A DNA stretch of 64,000 nt from Siphonodentalium dalli (GCA_032622095.1 CP136061.1:96221345-96285344); one strand, 5' to 3'. Numbered from the stretch's first letter, positions 35,566 through 46,759 are shown. Notes: a model not told the origin generated them from the sequence alone. Numbers and translations: made by a program.

Positions 35566-35965
35566 TTAGCCCTTTACCCAACAGAAGGGCCCTGTGCCAA
35601 TGCATTCTCTTATATATGCGAGTCGACCACAGGTCGCCTCGCATATATAAGAGAATGCATTGGCTTAACACATTAAAAATTATAAAATTGTTAAAGAATG
35701 TAAGAAAAAATGGTAAAAAGTGTTAAAAAAAGATATTTGTTAGGCCAATGCATTCTCTTATATATGCGAGGCGACCTATGGTCGACTCGCATATATAAGA
35801 GAATGCATTGGCACAGGGCATAACTGTAACTATCACAATGTGGTCAAGGAGCCGGTTCCAATGATATCCATATTTGTATGGTGTTATTGAGACAGACCGA
35901 AGATATTTTAGGCTGTTGAAGCTTTATTTGGCCGGTTTTGGCCGGTTTGTTGGGTAAAGGGTTAG
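35566..35965 (+). mobile_element. Family A double-hairpin MITE at a TTAG target
   Basis: It is complete, with hairpins 35597-35663 and 35745-35811. Both flanks read TTAG (35566-35569 and 35962-35965) instead of TTAA, as a direct duplication would if the original target was TTAG. The first hairpin has CCACAGG at the apex. Confidence 0.9.
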
Positions 35966-35991
35966 AGCAAATATATTACGATCTCTCATCG

Positions 35992-36250
35992 CAACATATC
36001 CTCGTGAAAATAGGTTCATATTGGACCTAAATATTCACAAAGGTTCATGTTGGACTTATTTAATTATGAAATAAGTTCATAGCGGACTTTGCCGTAATTC
36101 CGTAAACATAATATATAAAGAGCGTATATACAGCTAGTAAGAATTTAGATTCTCACAGAGCGTAATTCAGATCCAGATAATGCCGATATGGACTTAATTG
36201 CGCTTTGAAATAAGTTGTCGGCTTATTTTCAAGAGAACATGCTGCTCATA
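35992..36250 (+). mobile_element. Family E terminal part
   Basis: It starts CAACATATCCTCGTGAAAAT, an uninterrupted version of the site into which the family C element at 39085 is inserted. It then has two copies of the AGGTTCATATTGGAC unit that is amplified at 39351-39893. It ends near TTTTCAAGAGAACATGCTGC. Confidence 0.6.
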
Positions 36251-37297
36251 GAGGTTAGTACAATAACAGATTGGCGGGAATTTAAGAAAAAAAAACTAAC
36301 GGGCACGTTTGAGAAGTTTTCTGTCGACATCAGGGATGCACAGGTGTTGGGGAAACTATTGATGCCAAATTTACCGAACGCATTCAGTCGTTGATGATTA
36401 ACACATGCATTATTGCACATGGGTGGTGGAATTAAGAGTGCGCAACTCATGTTCCGAAAAAAATAGACACCAATGCCAATGGAAAGAGAAAAGTAGAAAT
36501 GACAGCACGAAATCTGGCAGCGAGCCTTGTTAACGTTCTATTTTGAGTTTCTTGACAGCGGGAAGGTTTAAATCCAACTTGGACGGAGAATACTTTCTCG
36601 GTAATTCAATGTTAATTTAGTTCAATTGCACCATATCGGTTAGTGTATGTGTACCTATCTGTAACAGAAAGCATACATCTGTGAGTAATTGAAGTCAATT
36701 GTCATAAAGTTAGAAACATTATTAATTTTAAATTTTACTACGTAAATCGATCATAATGAGATTGGTTACATAAGGAAGTCCACAACTAATTTGAAAATTA
36801 ATTCGTACATATTGATTATCCGCGTTCAAGTGCGCAGGTTCTAATTACTTAATAATTGCCTTTGAGTTCACCGATATTTTATAGGAGTTTATTGTGATTA
36901 TGGCGTTAGAGACGTCGCGCCGTCATTGCGTCGAATACAATTCAATTAGATCCGATGATAGATAGATAGATATTTTAATAGGTAAACACTATACCACGGG
37001 ATATCCCATTTACAGGTCCTATATATGTAGATATAATATAAATACTCATAACAATGAACATTAAACATGATACAGTGACATTGATGTGATCCGAAAGTGT
37101 CGTCAATGTAATGTTTCACAATGGGTAGGAAATTGGATTGCCAGAAAAAGTCAAGCTTTGTGTGCACTTACATGATATCATTGAGAGTTGTCGCAGTTCT
37201 AACCATAGGTGAGTTCATATGGATGTTGATGCGTGACATTATTCCTTTCTACAAAATGCTCCGAGAATAAGGTTAGAAATGGGCACTAAATGCTATT

Positions 37298-37704
37298 TTA
37301 ACCCTTTACCCAACAGAACGGCCCTGTGCCAATGCATTCTCTTATATATGCGAGTCGACCATAGGTCGCCTCGCATATATAAGAGAATGCATTGGCTTAA
37401 CACATTAAAAATTATAAAATTGTTAAAGAATGTAAGAAAAAATGGTAAAAAGTGTTAAAAAAAGATTTTTTTTAGGCCAATGCATTCTCTTATATATGCG
37501 AGGCGACCTATGGTCGACTCGCATATATAAGATAATGCATTGGCACATGGCATAACTGATAACTGTAACTATCACAATGTGGTCAAGGAGCCGGTTCCAA
37601 TGATATCCATATTTGTATGGTTCTATTGAGACAGACCGAAGATATTTTAGGCTGTTGAAGCTTTATTTGGCCGGTTTTGGCCGGTTTGTTGGGTAAAGGG
37701 TTAA
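37298..37704 (+). mobile_element. Family A double-hairpin MITE, complete
   Basis: TTAA is present on both sides (37298-37301, 37701-37704). Hairpins are at 37329-37395 and 37477-37543, the latter with GATAATG for GAGAATG and a CACATGG flank. A small ACTGATA insertion follows the second hairpin. Confidence 0.92.
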
Positions 37705-37822
37705 TGTTCACAGTGGCTACTAATTGAGGCACATCATTGATTCCATGGAGGCATTTGTATATGATATAGCCCAGTCAGCGTTCATCCTCCTCTCATTCAG
37801 TGGGGATAGCTTGAAAATAGTA

Positions 37823-38311
37823 CACAACTCAGAGCACTGAAAGTCACTATAACTTACACCACAACTCAGAGCACTGAAAGTCACTATAACTTACACCACA
37901 ACTCAGAGCACTGAAAGTCACTATAACTTACACCACAACTCAGAGTACTGAAAGTCACTATAACTTACACCACAACTCAGAGTACTGAAAGTCACTATAA
38001 CTTACACCACAACTCAGAGCACTGAAAGTCACTATAACTTACACCACAACTCAGAGCACTGAAAGTCACTATAACTTACACCACAACTCAGAGCACTGAA
38101 AGTCACTATAACTTACACCACAACTCAGAGCACTGAAAGTCACTATAACTTACGCCACAACACAGAGCACTGAAAGTCACTATAACTTACACCACAACTC
38201 AGAGCACTGAAAGTCACTATAACTTACACCACAACTCAGAGCACTGAAAGTCACTATAACTTACACCACAACTCAGAGTACTGAAAGTCACTATAACTTA
38301 CGCCACATCTG
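37823..38311 (+). repeat. 37-bp minisatellite, about 13 units
   Basis: The consensus is ACTCAGAGCACTGAAAGTCA followed by CTATAACTTACACCACA. Units are nearly identical, with GTACTG variants. The array directly abuts the 3' side of the LINE remnant on the minus strand. Confidence 0.95.
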
Positions 38312-38323
38312 TAACAAAGTGAT

Positions 38324-38990
38324 TTAATTAATTTTTTTCTGGACCCGCTCGATACTGTCTACCAGAGTAGATTGCATTGGGTTCCAGACGGCCGAGCAGT
38401 ATTCCAGATGTGACTTCACGTGCGAATTATATAATTTAACGAGAGACCCGGTGTTCTTGAACTCATGAGTATTCCTCTTGACAAATCCAAGCATCTTGAA
38501 ACTTTTTCGCACGATATTGTCCACATGTGTTCTAAAATTCAGATCGTTGGTGATTGTCACTCCGAGGTCTTTCGTTATGGTCGTCCTATGTATAATATCT
38601 GTGTGTATATAATAATCAAAAGTAATTTGAGACCGCTTGTTAGTAACTGACATTACACGACACTTTTGTACATTCACGCGCATGTTCCATATATCGCACC
38701 AAGATTTAAAATAATTCAGGTCATTTTGTAGGAGTTGACAGTCCTCCATAGATTGAATTGGTTGGAAGAATTTCGCGTCTACTGCATATATGAGACACGA
38801 TGAGTTCACACATACATCAGGGAGATCATTCACGTACAATATAAACATAAGCGGTCCCAGTAAGCAACCTTGAGGCACCCCTGATGCTACACTAACCCAT
38901 GCTGAAAAATGGCCATCCACTACGACTCGCTGTTGTCTAAACCAAAAGCTGTCAGTTTATGCACAAGTAGTTCGTGACTTACGGAATATA
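38324..38990 (-). pseudogene. LINE reverse transcriptase fragment, inactivated
   Basis: The 198-codon minus frame begins at about residue VDGHFS and contains SGVPQGCLLGPLMFILYVND, the canonical RT block before the active site. The following catalytic YADD-type motif reads YAVDAKF, so one active-site aspartate is lost. Downstream are WNMRVNVQKC and HLEYCSAVWNP, typical of Jockey/CR1-type polymerases. It stops at ERVQKKIN just before the minisatellite. Upstream, SHELLVHKLTAFGLD is readable in another frame to about 38990, with a short deletion and frameshift between. It is clearly dead. Confidence 0.88.
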
Positions 38991-39084
38991 TATACAAGCA
39001 AATTTTGAAACAGACGGTCGTACATTCATCGCATCGAATACAAATGCGAAGATGCATAGACTTGTGATTTATACGACAACATAT

Positions 39085-39335
39085 GTGACCCGCCATATCA
39101 AATCCAGTCGAAAGTCGGGATTTTTTTACCCTGTGCCAATGCATTCTCTTATATATGCGAGTCGACCATAGGTCGCCTCGCATATATAAGAGAATGCATT
39201 GGCCTAACAATTTTTTATCATGTTTTTTAATAAAATGTTTCTTACAATTTTTAGGACATAAAATATATAAGAGAATGCATTGGCACAGGGTAAAAAAAAT
39301 CCCGACTTACGACTGGATTTGATATGGCGGGTCAC
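39085..39335 (+). mobile_element. Family C MITE with collapsed second hairpin
   Basis: The ends GTGACCCGCC and GGCGGGTCAC are flanked by ATAT (39081-39084, 39336-39339). The first hairpin at 39136-39202 is intact and only the outer half of the second remains (about 39264-39283). The flanks rejoin as CAAC-ATAT-CCTCGTG, the family E terminus. Confidence 0.88.
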
Positions 39336-39350
39336 ATATCCTCGTGCAAA

Positions 39351-39893
39351 TAAGTTCATATTGGATGTAAATATTCACCTAGGTTCATATTGGGTGTAAA
39401 TATTCACCTAGGTTCATATTGGATGTAAATATTCACTTAGGTTCATATTGGATGTAAATATTCACCTAGGTTCATATTGGATGTAAATATTCACCTAGGT
39501 TCATATTGGATGTAAATATTCACCTAGGTTCATATTGGATGTAAATATCCACCTAGGTTCATATTGGATGTAAATATTCACATAGGTTCATATTGGATGT
39601 AAATATTCACCTAGGTTCATATTGGGTGTAAATATTCACCTAGGTTCAACTTCATATTGGGTGTAAATATTCACCTAGGTTCATATTGGATGTAAATATT
39701 CACCTAGGTTCATATTGGATGTAAATATTCACCTAGGTTCATAGTGGATGTAAATATTCACCTACGTTCATATTGGATGTAAATATTCACCTAGGTTCAT
39801 ATTGGATGTAAATATTCACCTAGGTTCATATTGGATGTAAATATTCACCTAGGTTCATATTGGATGTAAATATTCACCTAGGTTCATATTGGA
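39351..39893 (+). repeat. 29-bp minisatellite, about 19 units
   Basis: The unit is TAGGTTCATATTGGATGTAA plus ATATTCACC with period 29. One unit near 39650 carries a 6-bp insertion. The same unit exists about twice in the related family E copy at 36008-36050, so the array grew inside a family E element. Confidence 0.95.
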
Positions 39894-40110
39894 CTGCTTT
39901 CATTCTGAAATAAGAAAACATAGCCACATAGCCGTTATTCCGTTGGAATGGCGTGGTACCCTGTGAATCTGGTAAGTCGTGTCGATGAAAAAGGGTAGAT
40001 TAAATAATGCCAATATGGATGTATTTCGTATTGAAATGGTCCCATATCGGACTGTTTTTTAAAAACGCGTTTACGTCAAAATATACCGTATATTTTGGTT
40101 AAACAATGCC
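39894..40110 (+). mobile_element. Family E continuation after the minisatellite
   Basis: It contains GTTATTCCGTTGGAATGGCG and GGTCCCATATCGGACTGTTT, matching parts of 2110-2240 and 36090-36200. Confidence 0.45.
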
Positions 40111-42016
40111 AATATGATGGCATTTCGCTCATTAAAACACGTCAGTCATTTGTTTATTTTGACGGGAATAGGTACATGTAGTCTACAACGTCAAATTATA
40201 GGGATATGAATTGATAAGTAGTATCGCACATGTAATGCCTAATTTAACTCTTCTTCGGAATTAAACAAGCCTGGAGTGTAGGTTTAGAGCACTGAAAGTG
40301 TTCGAATGTTTGTTATTTATCACCCGCCGTCTCATATATATTTATTTATTGAAGTTTATTGACAATTTGTCAGCAAATGTGTGCATACTATTAGATTGGT
40401 GTTATATGAGTATGTCTCGTGTACATATTTATATTACTGGTATACACAAGATACGTCACACTCTGTTTTCGAACATATTTATTTGTCTGATATCAATATC
40501 ACGGTAAATTTTCCTACAGTTATTATTGAAGACAATGGAATTGGAAGACAAGTATTGATCTCACTTACAGGTACCTCATCTCCAATATTGTTACTACTCT
40601 GAAAACTAAAAACTAAAACAGTAAATATCTCCCTCTTTGTTAACTGGTATTAAAGATGCAGGTGGTATGCGGGCGCCACAATTCATTGCACCAATATAAC
40701 CATCGCAGCGGTTACCAGATTACCAGATTAATTCTTTATACGCATGACCAATTTTTATCATAACGAACCAAAGCCGGCCGCTTTGGGTCGTATATAGACT
40801 ATATCTGATTTTGTCACCAATTATTATCTAATACAACGCTGTTGTTTTGAATTTCGCGAGCACTTATGTCGCACAGTAGATCGATGGGCTTAAAGCATTA
40901 ATGTCGTAATCAGCTGTCAGGAGGCCAAACCAAATCAGTCAACGTGCAACATTCTCCTATTTATATAAACGTCATAAAATCATTTATTTGTTTTTATTAA
41001 TAAGGGAAAGTAGGTCCATAATGAATTTCTAACGGGTCTATTCCGGCATTCGGCGGGGATCAAATCATCGCACCCTAGGAAGTTTTAATATTGTTTTTTA
41101 ATAAACTAAAATCACCACAACTCAACACGATCTACGTGTATCTCAAAGCTTTATTTTCCAACTGATGCACAGCAGTTGACCAATACTGCAGGTTTCTGTA
41201 GAGACTATACCGTGCGAAAGGAAATAAGATAATATTTAATATTGATTTGATTGTTAACATAAGTCTGCATACTTACATGCATCTGATAATCCATATATAT
41301 CCTATTTTCTTGAAAAGAATGAAAACACATGCTTATGAAAAAAGCAGAAGATACATTCAGTTCCACGCGAATTTGGTCAATGGTGAAAGTTACACCATGA
41401 CGTTGTTTGTCGACTATCGTTGAAATCGACATGACGACATGTTATGAATGAAATGAACATCCTGAGTATCTGAAGCGGAGAGCTCCCCCAGCACGCCAAG
41501 TAATATAATGGTTAGTTTCAGTTCCATGTACCGACAACATATATAACTATTTATAATTACCCCACCAAACATAAGCCTTATGCATGTGAATCTTATAGGG
41601 TGGGAATCTATAAAGTGATTTTGACAAGAATTGTTTTAAACGCTACATGCAGAAACCCTTATGTGATTGTGTCAGCTTTGGTTCGTTAATAACGCTTGCG
41701 TATGATCATATTACATAGGTATCGAGATAACATGTGTACACCATTTACATATAACATGGTACATATATATATATATATATACATATTATACTTATTATTA
41801 TAAATAAATATAAACACATTATAAATAAATATAATAGCACTATCATTGCAAAATATAACATTATTCATTTATAGTAATACGCTTAGAAGTGTACATATAA
41901 ATTTAAGCACAAATACACATACACAGTTATCAATTTATCAATAATATATATGCCTTATATACAAGGCGGCGCGTCAATTTATCTTTATAACACCGTATGG
42001 AGTATTCTAATCGCTA
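40111..42016. other. Unassigned interval of about 1.9 kb
   Basis: Short frames only. A TA microsatellite lies at about 41763-41780. No repeat family was recognised. Confidence 0.4.
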
Positions 42017-42390
42017 TCATTCAACATTCGATAGTTCGCGGTTAACAATTTTAATAAAATCACATACTCGCCGTAGGCTTGTTGGATTTTTCTGATTAAG
42101 TAGTTCGCTCATAGTGATTGTATTGCGGCGTTTGTCCGAAAACGTTATTAATAAACGGCGCCTGGCTTTAGATAAGCTTTCGCATACGATAAGGTAATGG
42201 ATCTCGTCTCCAGTTTTACCGGATTTGCGGAGTTGGCATATACGCGATCAGATTGTTCGGAGTTTCTCCAACGATCTATTTCAATCGGCACACGTACATG
42301 CTGATGCAGCTTAATAAATGGCACCAACGTGCTGATATGACAACCGTCCGCTTTCGCGGACCCTTGAGTTCGATTATGTGGAGTAATTAT
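42017..42390 (-). pseudogene. LINE ORF2 C-terminal remnant, frameshifted
   Basis: On the minus strand, RVPIEIDRWRN (about 42280) corresponds to the RxPIExGRW motif of LINE C-termini. After one frame change, GDEIHYLIVCESLSKARRRL runs to the natural-looking stop at 42017. GDEIHYL-x-C is the His-Cys part of the terminal zinc segment, while the CxxC half is degraded. It belongs to a different LINE lineage from the copy at 43099-44433. Confidence 0.75.
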
Positions 42391-42517
42391 TTGTGTCATC
42401 AGGTATCAACATCAGGCAAACAATGGTCATTCAATAACACTCATGTAATCGCAATAGTACGTATTACGCCTACGATATTACTATGCAACCAACGTATGCT
42501 TTGTTGCATTTATACTG

Positions 42518-42610
42518 TTATACAATTGTAAGCGGCCGAACAACATACTATATCAATTCGCGAAGCGATATTATACCAAGTATGTTGTTCGGCCGCTTAC
42601 AATTGTATAA
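42518..42610. repeat. Perfect 32-bp inverted repeat
   Basis: The arms 42518-42549 and 42579-42610 are exact complements over 32 nt, including AAGCGGCCGAACAACATACT. The loop is 29 nt and contains TTCGCGAAGCGA. The absence of mismatches implies a young structure. Confidence 0.92.
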
Positions 42611-43074
42611 GCGCATACATGCACATCACAAATACGACGATTGATGATAATCAAGCCCCAGTACATTAATTTCAACATAATAGAGAGAATTATCTCAAAT
42701 TTGTCTATTGTCAAAGACACAATTTCCGTTAGTCGAGTATCCAGTTCGGATGAATTGTTTTTGACCGATTTTGCCAACAATGAAAATGCGCGATAAAATT
42801 ACGTTAAGGCCTGAAACTGACGCAGATGAACAACTTACAATTTTGTCATTAAAATCACTTTTAGACTTGGAAAATACAAATAAGATACTATATGAATTTC
42901 ACGTGATTCGGCCTAATGGATTCATATTTTGCAATTTTGTCACGAAGTTGAAATTACGGCATAGAAAATAGAATTTTAATTTGTGTCGATTCGCACTAAG
43001 CTGTTGACCATCTAATTGTTAGATGTGAAGTCAGGTATCACCACAGCCATGCCATTGGGCAATAATTTGGATAT

Positions 43075-43098
43075 CAAATTATTGTTTGGCATCATTTA
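43075..43098 (+). repeat. Left target-site duplication of LINE
   Basis: These 24 bases, CAAATTATTGTTTGGC followed by ATCATTTA, are identical to 44434-44457. Confidence 0.9.
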
Positions 43099-44433
43099 TA
43101 TATATATCTTTTATTCCTCCATTTCTGAAGAGTCAATATATAATAAAGCAAAATACGTAGAATATAAATAAGGAATTACACAAATATTTCATGCACAAAC
43201 AATTATGTACAAACACAGAGACACAAGACATTAATATAATTGGACACACACATATATAGTTGCCTGAAAACCGTAAACATGCGCATATACACGTACAAGA
43301 TTACACGATGGAAAATATCAACGCAGTGATGGTTAGAGAAGGAATGAAATATGGGGAACATTATAATGAACTAATGTCTATTATCCCCGAACATCCAAAG
43401 GTACCAGATTTGAGCGGCTTCTCTCACCATAAAATCGACAATCTCCAGGACATCATCAGCAATGCCATGGAGAGAATTTGGGATATACCCAATGAACATG
43501 AGCATTTGTTTGTCCACCGGGAGATTATCAATGCACATATAACAGTCTACGTGGAAATATGAGAGGAAACGATACCATGTGTCATTTCTTGAGTCTACCA
43601 GAGAAGAACAGTCGTTAAAAACATGATTCACGGTATCATTATAAATTGCCCCACATCTTATGCACACAACGTCCTCAACGAATTTCAACATGCATAGTAA
43701 TTGCACAATGAGAAAGTAAAAATTCTTGTGTCTGGGGTATTTGTGGCATGCTTTCCAAAGGTGGGACATGTGCAGGTTTGTTTGGACGGTAGCGAAACGA
43801 CCGAAGTCACTCTGTGTTGATACAAGGTGTTGCCATTCGTTTCTAGAGTTGGACATCATTGCGTTGTTGACCAGGGACTTCCAATGGTGTTTATTAGCTA
43901 CTTTTGCTTCTGATGAAAATTCCTCATACAAGTGAGCAATCGTCAGATCCTTAAGGTCTGATTCAACTTTTCTAATGAAAGGACTCCCCTGTGCGAAGTG
44001 AGATTCAGATGTGCGATAGTAAAAAAGTTGCTTCGTAGCCTTGTCACTACTCATATTGCATAATGAGCGATACAAAGACAGTCTGCGTTTGGTTATGAAG
44101 TAACTGAGTGACTGGATACCAAGCAACCCCTCTACAATAGCCGTGCGGGTCTGGGGATGCAAACCCTGAATACGTTTTAAGCAAAATCGGTGAATGCGTT
44201 CAAGTTTAAGCTTATCAGTATTAGTGATATCAGTGATGAGTTCTGTTCCATATAGACCTCTTGGTAATACAATAGACTTGTAAAGCTTTCAAGTTACTGA
44301 GCTCACAGGTCTTAGGCCGCCTGCGTACATACCTGCATTTGACAACATAAAAAATGTTCCTCTTATCTTGGTGCATACCTCATCTACTAGGGATGACGCG
44401 AATTTGAATTTATCTATAGGAATGCCTAAGTGA
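43099..44433 (-). pseudogene. 5'-truncated LINE insertion with TSD
   Basis: On the minus strand the frame reads HLGIPIDKFKFASSLVDEVC, then AGMYAGGLRP, LPRGLYGTEL, LERIHRFCLKRIQGLHPQTR and finally CIRCGAIYNDTVNHVF-NDC. The last is a zinc segment (CxxC, then HxxxxC) typical of LINE ORF2 C-termini. An open stretch of 263 codons ends at 43371, and one frameshift lies near 44290. The 3' region (43099-43370) ends in a short TATATATA tail. The insertion is bounded by a perfect 24-bp direct repeat. It was dead on arrival because the polymerase active site is missing. Confidence 0.88.
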
Positions 44434-44457
44434 CAAATTATTGTTTGGCATCATTTA
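44434..44457 (+). repeat. Right target-site duplication of LINE
   Basis: This is an exact copy of 43075-43098 and marks the 5' truncation point of the LINE. Confidence 0.9.
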
Positions 44458-44744
44458 TTATAAACACAATGAAACAAATCTATCAGTGTTTACTTTGAAG
44501 CGAATACTTTCAATTCACCAAGAAAGGATCGGTAACCAAGGTCACAACATAAACACTCTAGGTAATTCGCGCCGGGGACAATCGGATTATGCGATTGTTA
44601 ACCCTTCCGAATTCATACGCTGGTGAATCGACCACTTACAACTTTATCGAGAATCCAAACAATCAGTAACTAAGGCGTATTATAACTTGTCCAATCAGAA
44701 TCGAGGAAAATGAACGAGAAAAATATAGGTGCAAGTATATTGTC

Positions 44745-45097
44745 TTAACCCTTTACCCAACAAACCGGCCAAAACCGGCCAAATGAAGCTTCAACAGCCA
44801 TACAAATATGGATATCATTGGAACCGGCTCCTTGACCACATTGTGATAGTTACAGTTATGCCCTGTGCCAATGCATTCTCTTATATATGCGAGTCGACCA
44901 TAGGTCGCCTCGCATATATAAGAGAATGCATTGGCCTAAACAAAATATTTTGTTTACCATTTTGTTCTTACATTCTTTAACAATTTTTAATGTGTTAAGC
45001 CAATGCATTCTCTTATATATGCGAGGCGACCTATGGTCGACTCGCATATATAAGAGAATGCATTGGCACAGGACCGTTCTGTTGGGTAAAGGGTTAA
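44745..45097 (-). mobile_element. Family A double-hairpin MITE, internal deletion
   Basis: TTAA is present on both sides. The right arm comes first (AACCGGCCAAAACCGGCC). About 30 bp carrying TCTTCGGTCTGTCTCAATAG is missing relative to other copies. Hairpins are at 44868-44934 and 45000-45066. Confidence 0.92.
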
Positions 45098-46046
45098 CCC
45101 TCTCTATGTTAGGGAGGTTTGAGCAACTCACGTTAGTTATTCTTGTCTGTAAAGTTAACGTTGGGCCAAACAAATTCGTTTCGATAACGATAAAGACGAC
45201 GATTAGTATTAAAGGCACGGGCGGCGTTCGTTGCATAAATATTCATATTTGTTCAAATCGCCATCAACAGAAGGAATATTAAAATATATATAGTTTTGTT
45301 CATATGCTAAACATAATCAGTGCGTAAATAGTATATCGTCGTCAAGACGTTCGATGGTGTACGTAAACAAGAACTTTCTCGTGTTTCAGAATGTTTGCTT
45401 CTGTTTACATAACACAGCGCCATTCTATTGGTTAATCACACACAAATGATATAAACGCTCTTTATTATTCCCATGTCAGGAAAACAGTAACAAATAACGC
45501 TCTTTATGTTTACTATATCCGGATATAAACAAAAGCCAGGTTCTGTAACTTTTTGTTTAGCTTTTGTTTACACAACAAAGGAAAAAACATTTGACAATAA
45601 CATACTGTTTATGCCATATTTCTTATTGGTATAAGAACAAGGTCTGTCTATATTATTTTACTATTCTTTCTGTTAAAGACATATTATGGACTTGTTCGGG
45701 TGCGTGAAACTAATAAGTTAGTACTCAGGCGTTATGCCAGCCTGTGGAATGTAGCATTATTGTACTAACATAGCCGAAAATTTCAAAGAAATTGACCATA
45801 CCACTCCATAGAAAACATCGTCTAAACTACGCTCAATTGTAAATATTTACATCCCGATTCGGGACGCAACTATCGACGATAAGCACACACAAATGATTTC
45901 GCCATCGAGAGTCATTGCATTTAATTAATATATCAGAAGGGCGGTGTGTGTTGTTAATTTGGATTAATATTCTAAAAAATAACAACTTTGAGCAAGATTA
46001 TTCTCCATTTCTATTTGATCACCCTACCGGAGTGTTTCACATCACT

Positions 46047-46405
46047 TTAACCCTTTACCCAACAGAAGGGCCCTGTGCCAATGCATTCTCTTATATATGC
46101 GAGTCGACCATAGGTCGCCTCGCATATATAAGAGAATGCATTGGCTTAACACATTAAAAATTATAAAATTGTTAAAGAATGTAAGAAAAAATGGTAATTT
46201 TTTTTTTTTAGGCCAATGCATTCTCTTATATATATAAGAGAATGCATTGGCACAGGGCATAACTGTAACTATCACAATGTGGTCAAGGAGCCGGTTCCAA
46301 TGATATCCTTTATCTGTATGGTTCTATTGAGACAGACCGAAGATATTTTAGGCTGTTGAAGCTTTATTTGGCTGGTTTTGGCCGGTTTGTTGGGTAAAGG
46401 GTTAA
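46047..46405 (+). mobile_element. Family A MITE nested in family D
   Basis: TTAA is at 46047-46050 and 46402-46405. Hairpin 1 is at 46078-46144. Hairpin 2 is reduced to a loopless 38-bp palindrome at 46213-46250. The right TTAA joins directly to the family D sequence TGGCGGTTTTTGACGG. Confidence 0.92.
46213..46250. repeat. Loopless 38-bp perfect palindrome
   Basis: This is the second family A hairpin lacking its GCGAG...CTCGC apex, leaving CCAATGCATTCTCTTATA and its complement meeting at TATATATA. Confidence 0.9.
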
Positions 46406-46759
46406 TGGCGGTTTTTGACGGAGGTGAATATTTTAACAGCATACCCACCGCCAACGCCGCCCGTATCTTTAATAATCCCGGCATGGTTGATCGATCTCGT
46501 TGAGATATTCGCTCCTCGCGATCCTTCAGATTAAACACAACGCGAACAATAATCTGTTATTTAATCGACCATTTGAGGATTGTGTATTAGGCTTGATGAG
46601 TGATGGCTGTGTGATAGAACACAACTAATGGACTGAGTGGCTTTATCACTAAATGATCATTAAATTAAATGTTGTATACAAACAGAAGCAATTGATACCC
46701 TATATATCCCTGGTGACATCACGACTATGGTTATATCAGTTCAGGGAAATCCTATATCT

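Larger units (their letters stand above)
45209..46472 (-). mobile_element. Family D element split by 730 bp of insertion
   Basis: The part at 45209-45676 matches the family D copy at 47986 (starts TTAAAGGCACGGGCGGCGTT). Its remaining end (GGCGGTTTTTGACGGAGGTG to CCCGTATCTTTAA) resumes at 46406-46472. Between lie a 370-bp unrelated segment (45677-46046) and a family A MITE, and TTAA sits at every junction. Confidence 0.8.

Noticed and set aside
42771-42971. 66-codon frame rich in charged residues
   Set aside because: Composition is plausible for protein, but there is no homology I can name, and it lies between two LINE remnants in a different orientation.
43260-43562. 100-codon plus-strand frame
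   Set aside because: It is antisense to the LINE 3' region and its content is explained by the minus-strand LINE frame.
44856-45282. 126- and 131-codon frames in family A elements with RVDHRSPRIYKRMHW peptides
   Set aside because: The same peptide appears wherever the hairpin occurs and on both strands. It is the translation of a palindrome, not a gene.
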